The translations under genes and the position numbers were made by a program. The notes under the pieces are model-generated. The model saw only the letters and a list, made by a program, of their open reading frames with translations. It did no database searches and was not told the DNA's origin. Of a DNA stretch of 7,090 bases, positions 1-6,700 are shown piece by piece. Origin of the DNA: Bacteroidales bacterium (GTDB lineage: Bacteria > Bacteroidota > Bacteroidia > Bacteroidales > UBA7960); assembly GCA_007132395.1 (NCBI GenBank), contig SLOR01000112.1:1-7090 (forward strand), read 5' to 3'. Each line of letters opens with the position of its first letter. Within the stretch, counting starts at the first letter, position 1.

Positions 1-127
1 TCTTTATGGAAAATGCACAAAAGCATGCGGGGCATAAAAATAGAATTTTAACTTCAATTTATCATGCCAGCAAACCCGTAAATTTTTATAGAATGCAGCA
101 ACCTTGCGGTAGGTTTGGGTTAGCCCC

Positions 128-256
128 AAAAAAAGGGCTGTCTCAGAAGTCGGTATTTTTTGTCCGCTGAGCTTGTCGAAGCGAATATCCGCCAAATATA
201 TGGCAGTCGTTTAGACAAGCTCAACGACCCAAATGGACTTCAGAGACAGCCTCTTT
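128..256 (-). terminator. Possible terminator of the kinase-glyS transcript
   Basis: Read leftward, the palindromic repeat begins 22 nt after the glyS stop codon. Its last arm (GAGACAGCCC in the transcript sense) is followed directly by seven T residues (plus-strand A-run at 128-134). A stem followed by a T-run has the layout of an intrinsic terminator. The stem is long and interrupted, unlike a compact textbook terminator, so this role is an inference from position. Confidence 0.4.
131..256. repeat. Long imperfect palindromic repeat (hairpin element)
   Basis: The outer arms at 131-151 and 236-256 are inverted copies matching at 18 of 21 positions, around the core GGCTGTCTC/GAGACAGCC. A second pair lies inside them: GAGCTTGTC near 169-177 and GACAAGCTC near 214-222, with partial pairing beyond. 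The apex at 191-204 is a near-palindrome (GCCA...TGGC). The whole stretch can therefore fold into one long interrupted hairpin. From memory, dispersed repeats with GAGACAGCC ends and a CGACAAGCTCAA core are common between genes in Bacteroidota; I could not search for copies. No transposase is nearby, so it could be a MITE-like or REP-like element. A 63-codon leftward frame (4-195) starts inside the repeat and is probably not a gene. Confidence 0.7.
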
Positions 257-278
257 ATGTAATTATATTTGCTGCTAG

Positions 279-1805
279 TTACTTTCTTTGAGAAAGTCTT
301 TCGAGCACAACTTTTTTCACATCATCCTTATGAATGCGTTCCTGTTGCATGGTATCGCGTTCGCGGATGGTTACCGTATTGTCTTCCAGGGTCTGGTGAT
401 CAATGGTAATGCAGTAGGGTGTACCGATGGCATCGTTGCGGCGGTAGCGGCGACCAATGGCATCCTTTTCCTCATACTGACACATGAAGTCATACTTCAA
501 TGTGTCCATCAATTCCCTGGCTTTTTCCGGCAGGCCGTCTTTTTTCATAAGGGGCAGCACGGCAACTTTATAGGGCGCCAGCATGGGAGGCAGGTTTAAC
601 ACAACCCTTTGCGACCCATCTTCCAGGGTCTCCTCGTTGTAGGCCTGGCTCAAGATAGCAAGGAACATACGGTCGAGGCCAATGGATGTTTCCACCACGT
701 ATGGCACATAGCTTTCATTGGTTTCCGGATCGAAATACTGGAGCTTTTTGCCGGAAAACTTCTGGTGCGCGCCCAGGTCAAAATCGGTGCGGGAATGGAT
801 TCCTTCCAGCTCCTTAAAGCCGAAGGGGAATTCAAACTCAATATCGGCCGCCGCATTGGCGTAATGGGCCAGCTTGTCGTGATCGTGAAAGCGGTAAACC
901 TCGTCGGGCATGCCCAGCGATTTGTGCCACTTCATACGGTCTTCTTTCCAGTACTCATACCATTGTTTTTCCTCGCCCGGGCGTACGAAAAACTGCATTT
1001 CCATCTGCTCAAATTCGCGCATGCGGAAAATAAACTGACGTGCCACGATTTCATTACGGAAGGCTTTTCCAATCTGGGCGATGCCAAAAGGAATCTTCAT
1101 GCGTCCGGTTTTCTGCACGTTGAGGTAGTTCACAAAAATACCCTGGGCGGTTTCGGGACGCAGGTAAATCTGGCTGGCATCTTCACTCAACGAACCCATC
1201 TGTGTGCTGAACATGAGGTTGAACTGGCGCACATCGGTCCAGTTTTTAGAACCGGAAATGGGACATGCAATGCCCAGCTCTTCAATCAATGCTTTCACAT
1301 CCTTCAGGTCTTCATTCTCAAGGGCTGTTACAAAACGCGTACGAATGGCGTCAATCTTCTCCTGGTTGGCCAGCACGCGGGGGTTGGTTTCGCGAAACAT
1401 TTTGGCATCGAAGCTGTCGCCAAATTTTTTGGCCGCCTTCTCCACCTCCTTATTGATTTTATCTTCCAGCTTGGCCATGAAGTCTTCAATGAGCACATCG
1501 GCACGGTATCTCTTTTTGGAGTCCTTGTTGTCGATAAGCGGGTCGTTAAAGGCATCTACGTGGCCGGACGCTTTCCATACGGTGGGGTGCATAAAAATGG
1601 CCGAATCAATCCCCACGATATTTTCATGGTATTGCACCATGGACTTCCACCAGTAATCCTTGATATTGTTCTTCAGGGCCGAGCCATTCTGACCATAGTC
1701 GTAAACGGCACTTAAGCCATCATAGATTTCACTGGACTGAAAAATAAATCCATACTCTTTGGCATGGGCTATAATTTTTTTAAAAGTATCTTCTCCTTTT
1801 TGCAT
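279..1805 (-). CDS. glyS: Glycine--tRNA ligase, dimeric single-chain type
   Basis: This cytoplasmic class II aminoacyl-tRNA synthetase charges tRNA-Gly with glycine using ATP. The 508-residue protein has the length of the alpha2 GlyRS family found in archaea, eukaryotes and some bacteria, not the split alpha/beta form. Visible signatures are the N-terminal FQSSEIYDGLSAVYDYG block (about 22-38) leading into motif 1, SGSKNWTDVRQFNLMF (184-199), the glycine-site block YLRPETAQGIF (214-224), motif 2 starting FRNEI (249-253), and motif 3 with GLDR (376-379). The anticodon-binding domain begins near LNLPPMLAPYKVAVLPL (403-419) and ends with RERDTMQQERI (481-491). An insertion at about 88-180, rich in charged helices, is usual for this type. 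The start is ATG at 1805; no Shine-Dalgarno is evident upstream, which is normal for Bacteroidota. It lies 29 bp after the lipid kinase gene, probably in the same transcript. Some genomes use the symbol glyQS. Confidence 0.97.
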   Translation of the reverse strand: MQKGEDTFKKIIAHAKEYGFIFQSSEIYDGLSAVYDYGQNGSALKNNIKDYWWKSMVQYHENIVGIDSAIFMHPTVWKASGHVDAFNDPLIDNKDSKKRYRADVLIEDFMAKLEDKINKEVEKAAKKFGDSFDAKMFRETNPRVLANQEKIDAIRTRFVTALENEDLKDVKALIEELGIACPISGSKNWTDVRQFNLMFSTQMGSLSEDASQIYLRPETAQGIFVNYLNVQKTGRMKIPFGIAQIGKAFRNEIVARQFIFRMREFEQMEMQFFVRPGEEKQWYEYWKEDRMKWHKSLGMPDEVYRFHDHDKLAHYANAAADIEFEFPFGFKELEGIHSRTDFDLGAHQKFSGKKLQYFDPETNESYVPYVVETSIGLDRMFLAILSQAYNEETLEDGSQRVVLNLPPMLAPYKVAVLPLMKKDGLPEKARELMDTLKYDFMCQYEEKDAIGRRYRRNDAIGTPYCITIDHQTLEDNTVTIRERDTMQQERIHKDDVKKVVLERLSQRK

Positions 1806-1834
1806 ACAACTTTAATTCTTAGAGGTAACAGATG

Positions 1835-2803
1835 TTATGAACTGGTATTGGTAAAAAGTTTTTCTTTGTTTATCACCACCCTAAGACTTTTGGGGATAAC
1901 AGTAAAAGTGAAAGGCGACTGACCGAGTGATTCACCATCGGCTTCCATAAGCACGGGGGTTTCCGGTTCTATAATGATTTGTCTTCCTTTGTGCAAATCC
2001 ACTTTTTTGTGCTTGCCGATGGTACCGTTGTATAGCCTGTTTACATTGGCAATTACGGCCCATTTGCTCATATCCTTGATAAGAGTCAGGTCGAACAAAC
2101 CATCGTTGGGGATAGCATTGGGAGCCTGTTTCATGCCACCACCATTAAACTGCCCTATGCCCACTCCCGCGCTGAAAATATAGTGATGCATCTCTGTATT
2201 ATCTACCACGATTCGGGTGGGAACCGAGTTGAACGTAAACAGGGAAAGAAAAATATTTTTGAAATAAACAAGGGGGTTGGCCCTTCCCAGGTCCTTGTCG
2301 GCATTGGTCTTTTGGGCTACCAGTCCGTCGAAGCCCAGCCCTGCCATATTGATGAAATAACGTGAATTCATCCCGGGCCCGTTGGCAAAGCTTACCATCC
2401 CTGCATCCTGAATGAAGGTATCTTCTTTTACGATAAGGGCAATACTCTTACTGTAGTCGTTGGGAATATTAAATGTGCGGACCCAATCGTTGCCGGTTCC
2501 TACAGAAATTACAGCGATAGAAATATCGGTGGTAACGCAGCATGTTTGCCGAAATACACCATTTACAACCTCATTGAGGGTACCATCTCCCCCCACCGAA
2601 ATAATCTTCCGGAATCCTTTTTCAATATACTCTTTGGTAAGTTCTATGGCATGCCCCCGTTTTTCCGTAAAAACAGCATGAAAATTTACCTGGTGTTTCT
2701 CCAGAAGCAGCGCGATCTTTTTCCAGTCTCTCTGGCATTTTTTAACGCCGGCGTTGGGGTTTACAACGGCAAGCCACCGGGTTTCAATTCCTGATTTTTC
2801 CAA
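1835..2803 (-). CDS. Diacylglycerol/lipid kinase family protein (YegS/DagK-like)
   Basis: This is a 322-residue member of the DAGK catalytic-domain family (YegS/BmrU/DgkB type), which transfers phosphate from ATP to diacylglycerol or related lipids at the inner face of the membrane. The N-terminal lobe starts at WLAVVNPNAG (10-19) and carries the nucleotide-binding GGDGTLNEVVNG (71-82) and GTGNDWVR (102-109). The C-terminal beta-sandwich lobe has NMAGLGFDG (152-160), GGGMKQAPNAIPNDGLFDL (221-239) and the EADGE motif (287-291). Length is typical. The exact lipid substrate cannot be read from sequence. The start appears to be TTG at 2801-2803: an in-frame TAA lies five codons upstream, no ATG falls between it and the conserved WLAVVNP strand, and a start further in would delete that strand. 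It has its own candidate promoter upstream and is followed 29 bp later by glyS. Confidence 0.92.
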   Translation of the reverse strand: MEKSGIETRWLAVVNPNAGVKKCQRDWKKIALLLEKHQVNFHAVFTEKRGHAIELTKEYIEKGFRKIISVGGDGTLNEVVNGVFRQTCCVTTDISIAVISVGTGNDWVRTFNIPNDYSKSIALIVKEDTFIQDAGMVSFANGPGMNSRYFINMAGLGFDGLVAQKTNADKDLGRANPLVYFKNIFLSLFTFNSVPTRIVVDNTEMHHYIFSAGVGIGQFNGGGMKQAPNAIPNDGLFDLTLIKDMSKWAVIANVNRLYNGTIGKHKKVDLHKGRQIIIEPETPVLMEADGESLGQSPFTFTVIPKSLRVVINKEKLFTNTSS

Positions 2804-2832
2804 ACTATCAGATTCTTATTGTTTTATATTCA

Positions 2833-2850
2833 AGGCTTTGAAAAAAGCCT
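2833..2850. repeat. Perfect 7-bp hairpin with 4-nt loop in the kinase leader
   Basis: AGGCTTT (2833-2839) pairs perfectly with AAAGCCT (2844-2850) around a 4-nt loop, which reads GAAA on the plus strand and TTTC in the leftward transcript. It sits 30 nt upstream of the kinase start and next to a second hairpin. No T-run follows in the leftward direction, so a simple terminator is not obvious. It may be a leader structure. Confidence 0.5.
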
Positions 2851-2851
2851 A

Positions 2852-2866
2852 TGCTGATTTTCAGCA
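2852..2866. repeat. Perfect 6-bp hairpin with 3-nt loop between asd and the kinase
   Basis: TGCTGA (2852-2857) and TCAGCA (2861-2866) are perfect inverted copies around a 3-nt loop. In the leftward transcript this hairpin comes first and is followed five nt later by a T-run that belongs to the next hairpin. It could therefore act as a weak terminator or attenuator after asd. One base separates the two hairpins. Confidence 0.45.
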
Positions 2867-2871
2867 GGGTG

Positions 2872-2879
2872 CAAAATTA
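2872..2879 (-). promoter_or_regulatory. Candidate -7 box for the kinase-glyS transcript
   Basis: On the minus strand this reads TAATTTTG followed by C, a full match to the Bacteroidota TAnnTTTG -7 element. It lies 68 nt upstream of the TTG start, so a transcript from here would carry both small hairpins in its leader. No clear -33 TTG element is seen 19-21 nt upstream. The region is A/T-rich, so a chance match is possible. Confidence 0.4.
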
Positions 2880-2890
2880 CAAAAAAACCA

Positions 2891-3886
2891 TTAAGGCTGA
2901 ACCAGCTTTTTTTCCAGCAGCACCTGGGCAATCTGTACGGCGTTGGTGGCGGCACCTTTGCGAAGGTTATCGGCCACTACCCAAATGTCGAGGCCGTTTT
3001 CAAGGCTGGTATCGCGACGAATCCGCCCAACAAAAACCTCATCCTTACCCTCGGCGAAGCGTGGCATGGGATAAATATTTTCCGCCACATTGTCTTGCAC
3101 AACTATCCCTGGGGTGTTTTGAAACAGCGACAGAACATCCTTTAATTCAAAAGGCTTATCTGTTTCTATGTTAATGGCTTCAGAGTGCCCACCTTTCACA
3201 GGAATGCGTACTACGGTAGATGTGATGCGAATGTTGTTGTCTTCCAGTATTTTGCGGGTTTCGTTTACCAGCTTCATTTCTTCTGCGGTATATCCGTTTT
3301 CCAGGAAGTCGCCTCCATGGGGAAAACAATTCATATCGATGGGATAGGGATACACCATAGAGGGAATTCGCCCGGCCCGTTCATCTTCCAGCTGTTTCAC
3401 AGCTTCCACTCCTGTGCCGGTAACCGACTGGTAGGTAGAAATTACAAGCCTCCTGATTCCATAAGCCTGGTGCAGGGGTTTAAGAGCAACCACCATTTGA
3501 ATGGTGCTGCAGTTGGGATTGGCAATGATGCGTGCATCCTTATTGAGAACATGGCTGTTTACCTCGGGCACTACCAGCGGAATTTCAGGACTCATACGCC
3601 AGGCAGAAGAGTTGTCGATTACGAATGTGCCCGCCTCGGCAAATTTGGGCGCCCACTCACGCGACACCCCGGCCCCGGCAGAAAAAATAGCAATGGGAGG
3701 ACGGGCATCCAGGGCATCCTGTATGCTGCAAACCTTATAGCTTTTTCCTCCGAAAGAAATCAACTTTCCTACCGAGCGTGCCGAGGCAGCGGGGTAGAAA
3801 TCGGTTACGGGAAAGTTCCTTTCTTCCAACACTTTTATCATTACCTGTCCCACCAGGCCAGTGGCTCCTATCAATGCCAGTTTCAT
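2891..3886 (-). CDS. asd: Aspartate-semialdehyde dehydrogenase
   Basis: This cytoplasmic enzyme reduces aspartyl-4-phosphate to aspartate 4-semialdehyde with NADPH. The reaction is the branch point to lysine/diaminopimelate, threonine and methionine. The 331-residue protein begins with the Rossmann dinucleotide motif GATGLVG (7-13). The catalytic cysteine is Cys126 within NPNCSTIQ (123-130). QSVTGTG (153-159) is the active-site loop, and RIPVKGGHSE (227-236) supplies the substrate-binding Arg227 and the acid/base His234. EEMKLVNE (202-209) and the C-terminal DNLRKGAATNAVQIA (306-320) are further family signatures. Length is normal and nothing is missing. ATG at 3886 lies just before the first beta strand and is a secure start. 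The gene is divergent from the secreted lamin-tail gene. The kinase gene follows after 87 bp that contain two hairpins. Confidence 0.97.
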   Translation of the reverse strand: MKLALIGATGLVGQVMIKVLEERNFPVTDFYPAASARSVGKLISFGGKSYKVCSIQDALDARPPIAIFSAGAGVSREWAPKFAEAGTFVIDNSSAWRMSPEIPLVVPEVNSHVLNKDARIIANPNCSTIQMVVALKPLHQAYGIRRLVISTYQSVTGTGVEAVKQLEDERAGRIPSMVYPYPIDMNCFPHGGDFLENGYTAEEMKLVNETRKILEDNNIRITSTVVRIPVKGGHSEAINIETDKPFELKDVLSLFQNTPGIVVQDNVAENIYPMPRFAEGKDEVFVGRIRRDTSLENGLDIWVVADNLRKGAATNAVQIAQVLLEKKLVQP

Positions 3887-3892
3887 GCGCTA

Positions 3893-3900
3893 CAAAATTA
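3893..3900 (-). promoter_or_regulatory. Candidate -7 box for asd
   Basis: The minus strand reads TAATTTTG, a full match to TAnnTTTG and the same 8-mer found before the kinase gene. Only 6 nt separate it from the ATG, so transcription from here would give an almost leaderless mRNA. No -33 element is evident at the expected distance. It may be a chance match in A/T-rich sequence. Confidence 0.3.
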
Positions 3901-4058
3901 TCGGTTATTGAAAAATGATACTATTATGATTATACCCTCACAATCAGAGGTGTTCTTGGCTTTCTTCAAAAGCACCCCGAAAATATCCCAAAGCATATTC
4001 TCACAATGCATGTCTGATTTCGGGGCTTGGGGAATATAGAAATATTTGGCAAAAATAG

Positions 4059-4066
4059 TATATTTA
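4059..4066 (+). promoter_or_regulatory. Weak candidate -7 box for the lamin-tail gene
   Basis: TATATTTA matches TAnnTTTG except for the last base and lies 26 nt before the ATG. A TTTG at 4045-4048 is too close to act as its -33 element, and no other partner is clear. Confidence 0.2.
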
Positions 4067-4092
4067 CTAACGATACAAAAATCTGACAGGAT

Positions 4093-6690
4093 ATGCGTTA
4101 CAAAGTTCTTTCACTGGTTTTCCTGGTAGTGCCCGGTATTGTGTGGGCTCAGTTTTCCGATGATTTCAGCAGTGGCGATTTTACCGCCTGGAGCGGAGAC
4201 AGGGAAAAGTTCATAGTGGAAAATCAAATGCTGCGCCTGAATGACACCCAGGCAGGCAGTGCATGGCTGGCTACCCAGAGCCAGGTGGTAGAAAACACAC
4301 AATGGGAGTTCTGGACAAGACTGGCATTTACCCCATCCAACAACAACCATCCCCGCATTTACCTTACGAGCGATTCGCAAGATTTAACCCAGCCCCTCAA
4401 CGGTTATTACCTGCGCATCGGCAAGGACGGCACCGACAACAAACGACTCTATTTTTACAGGCAAACCGGAGAAACACACACCGAACTGCTGGAAGGTTTC
4501 AACAACATTGCCGATGCCTCCAACAATCAGCTGCGCATCAAAGTAGTACGCGACCAAGCCGGCAACTGGGAGTTCTGGGCCGACCCCAATGGTGGTGAAA
4601 TATTCCTGCCCCAGGGTTCTGTTTTCGACGATGCGCATATTACCACCCAATGGTTCGGCCTGGTTTGCAACTATACCGTATCCAATGCCAATGCCTTTTT
4701 TTTCGACGACTTTTATGTGGGTGAAATTATTGAAGACACCACCCTGCCCGAAATCACACAAATAAGGGCAATCAGCCAAAACACCCTTGAAGTAACATTC
4801 AACAAAGCCCTTGAACCCGTGAGTGCGCAAACCATTACCAACTTTTATGTAAACCGGGGCATCGGTCCTCCATCCATCGCCATCAGGCCGGAAGAAACGC
4901 CCAACAAGGTAATCCTCATTTTTCCGGGTAGTTTTGAAGAAGGCATTTCCTATGTCCTTTCCGTCAATAACCTGATGGATTTTAATGGTAATATCATGCG
5001 GCCTTTTACCGGAAGTTTTCATTGGTATATCCCCAGCAAGTTTGATGTGGTTTTTAATGAGATAATGGCTAACCCCTCGCCACCCGTGGGTTTACCAGCG
5101 CAGGAATATATTGAATTATACAACACTACTGATTTTGACATTTTCCTTGGAAGTTGGTTGCTGCAGCATGGAAACAGTATGCGCGAAATTCCCGAGGCAG
5201 TAATTCCGGCCAGGGGTTACATCGTGTTTACCCATCCCGCGGCTTACGAAGCACTCAAAGGCTTCGGGAATGTGATTGCCATCTCCGGGCTACCTGCCAC
5301 GGCTCTCACCAATGCTGGAACCTTGCTTGCCCTTTACAAACCCAACCATGAACTTGTTTCGTGGGTTAACTATTCTGACCAGTGGTATGCCAATCCGGCC
5401 AAAGCCAATGGTGGCTGGTCGCTGGAAAAAACCGACCCTTACAACTTTTGCGAGGAGGCCCCCAACTGGAGAGCCAGCAACAGCGATACAGGAGGCACTC
5501 CCGGGCAAACCAACTCCGTAAGAGCAGAAAACAATGATGTAACTCCTCCTGTGCTGCTACGTGCAGGATATGAAGCAAGCAACCGTATAAGCCTTTTCTT
5601 CAGCGAAAGTATGGATGATGAGAGCCTTTCCCATACTGCAAATTATACCCTGAGCCAGGGCCTGGGAAATCCGATGGAGGTAGTAATCCATTACCCCATG
5701 GCACAAAAGGTAGAGCTGGTTTTGGCAGAGCACATGCAACCCGGTCAAATTTATGAGGTAAGCCTCAGCAACGTTCTTACTGACTGTGCCGGAAACCCCC
5801 TGGCGGAAAGCAAAACCCGGGTAGCCATACCGCAGTCCGCTGACAGCCTCGACCTGGTAATCAACGAAATCCTTTTTAACCCACCGGATCGCGGAGTAAG
5901 GTACATGGAGGTTTACAACCGGTCAGGTAAAGTTATTGATCTTCGGAATTATATTTTATCGTCACAGGATACCCTGGAAGGATTCCTCACCGCCATAAGG
6001 GATATTTCATCTGAAAGTAATTTGATTTTCCCCGGCGAGTATCGTGTCATGACTCCCGAGCCGGAAACTGTGAAGACGCAGTATATGACACCTAACCCAC
6101 TGGGCTTTATTGCCATGCCCCTGCCCTCCATGACCAACACCCGCGGCATAGTGGTGGTGGCAAGCAAAGGACATCAAATCATTGACCGTTTTATTTATGA
6201 GGAAGATATGCATTATGCGCTGCTGGCCGACAAGAAAGGTGTAGCCCTGGAGCGCGTCAATTATCACCGCCCCACACAAAGCCGCTCCAACTGGCACTCG
6301 GCGGCCCAGTCTGCTGGTTTTGGCACACCGGGATTTAAAAACTCGCAATATTCAGCCAACCCCGAGGGGCAGCAGGAGGTATTTGAAATTTATCCGGCCG
6401 TTTTCTCCCCCAACAATGACGGGGTGGATGACCTGCTTCATATTTCTTATGTAGCCGACAATCCCGGATATACCGCCAACATTACCATTTACGACAGCAG
6501 GGGGCGCCTCATACGTACCCTTGCCCGTGGCCGGTTGCTTGGCACTGAGGATGTAGTTACCTGGGACGGTGCCACCGACAACAACCTGAAAGCTGATGTG
6601 GGCATATACATCATTCACATAGAACTGTTTAATCCGCAGGGTGAGGTCAATACAATCCGTAAAACTGCCGTGCTGGCGGCCCGCTTTTGA
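4093..6690 (+). CDS. Secreted lamin-tail domain protein with two Ig-like/LTD units and a C-terminal FlgD/CHU_C-like module
   Basis: This 865-residue exported protein probably works at the cell surface; its substrate or partner is unknown. Residues 1-20 form a signal peptide (MRYK, hydrophobic core, VWA-Q cut). Residues 21-210 look like a beta-rich, LamG/concanavalin-like domain that closes with FFFDDFYVG. The Ig-like (SbsA type) domain at about 217-312 leads into a lamin-tail domain at about 317-475, which opens FDVVFNEIMANPS, has EYIELYN and ends in NWRAS...GGTPG. The pair repeats in diverged form: Ig-like at about 483-580, LTD at about 587-750 (LDLVINEILFNPP, MEVYNRS, NWHSA...GTPG). The C-terminus (767-865) starts FSPNNDGVDDLL and contains ITIYDSRGRLIRTL, TWDG and GIYIIHIELF. 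It resembles FlgD-Ig and gliding-motility-associated C-terminal modules, which suggests type IX secretion, though the match to a known sorting class is not certain. No catalytic motif is seen, so a structural or adhesive role is inferred. The ATG at 4093 directly precedes the signal peptide. Its stop lies 5 bp from that of the convergent comF-like gene. Confidence 0.9.
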   Translation: MRYKVLSLVFLVVPGIVWAQFSDDFSSGDFTAWSGDREKFIVENQMLRLNDTQAGSAWLATQSQVVENTQWEFWTRLAFTPSNNNHPRIYLTSDSQDLTQPLNGYYLRIGKDGTDNKRLYFYRQTGETHTELLEGFNNIADASNNQLRIKVVRDQAGNWEFWADPNGGEIFLPQGSVFDDAHITTQWFGLVCNYTVSNANAFFFDDFYVGEIIEDTTLPEITQIRAISQNTLEVTFNKALEPVSAQTITNFYVNRGIGPPSIAIRPEETPNKVILIFPGSFEEGISYVLSVNNLMDFNGNIMRPFTGSFHWYIPSKFDVVFNEIMANPSPPVGLPAQEYIELYNTTDFDIFLGSWLLQHGNSMREIPEAVIPARGYIVFTHPAAYEALKGFGNVIAISGLPATALTNAGTLLALYKPNHELVSWVNYSDQWYANPAKANGGWSLEKTDPYNFCEEAPNWRASNSDTGGTPGQTNSVRAENNDVTPPVLLRAGYEASNRISLFFSESMDDESLSHTANYTLSQGLGNPMEVVIHYPMAQKVELVLAEHMQPGQIYEVSLSNVLTDCAGNPLAESKTRVAIPQSADSLDLVINEILFNPPDRGVRYMEVYNRSGKVIDLRNYILSSQDTLEGFLTAIRDISSESNLIFPGEYRVMTPEPETVKTQYMTPNPLGFIAMPLPSMTNTRGIVVVASKGHQIIDRFIYEEDMHYALLADKKGVALERVNYHRPTQSRSNWHSAAQSAGFGTPGFKNSQYSANPEGQQEVFEIYPAVFSPNNDGVDDLLHISYVADNPGYTANITIYDSRGRLIRTLARGRLLGTEDVVTWDGATDNNLKADVGIYIIHIELFNPQGEVNTIRKTAVLAARF

Positions 6691-6700
6691 ACCATTCAAA
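6686..6700. repeat. 15-nt palindrome spanning both convergent stop codons
   Basis: TTTGAA (6686-6691) and TTCAAA (6695-6700) are perfect inverted copies with a 3-nt spacer. The rightward TGA (6688-6690) and the leftward TGA (plus-strand TCA, 6696-6698) fall at mirror positions. The stem is A/T-rich and short, so a strong terminator is unlikely. It is the only symmetric element seen at the gene junction. Confidence 0.5.

Larger units (their letters stand above)
3887..4092. other. Divergent intergenic region between asd and the lamin-tail gene
   Basis: This 206-bp A/T-rich spacer has no credible ORF on either strand and must hold the promoters for both flanking genes. Visible elements are the -7-like box for asd, a weak rightward box at 4059-4066, an 8-bp inverted pair CCCCGAAA (3975-3982) and TTTCGGGG (4018-4025) 35 nt apart, and a direct 8-mer CTCACAAT (3937-3944 and 4000-4007). 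The repeats are short enough to be chance. No tRNA or riboswitch pattern was recognised. Confidence 0.5.

Noticed and set aside
4..195. Leftward 63-codon frame and an overlapping rightward frame from position 6
   Set aside because: Both run through the palindromic repeat. The leftward one starts inside it, and neither shows a conserved domain. They look like repeat-derived artefacts.
609..1715. Long rightward open frame (368 codons) opposite glyS
   Set aside because: It lies entirely antisense to a clearly conserved synthetase, its translation shows no recognisable family or motif, and such frames arise from codon bias in the real gene.
3975..4025. CCCCGAAA/TTTCGGGG inverted pair as a regulator operator or terminator
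   Set aside because: The arms are 8 bp and 35 nt apart with no supporting internal structure or T-run, so chance is a sufficient explanation without comparative data.
3185..4039. Rightward open frame (284 codons) opposite asd and running into the intergenic region
   Set aside because: Most of it is antisense to conserved asd codons, including the catalytic Cys126 region. The translated peptide resembles no protein I know.
4384..5022. Leftward 212-codon frame within the lamin-tail gene
   Set aside because: It is the antisense shadow of the N-terminal and first Ig-like domains, with no start context or family signature.
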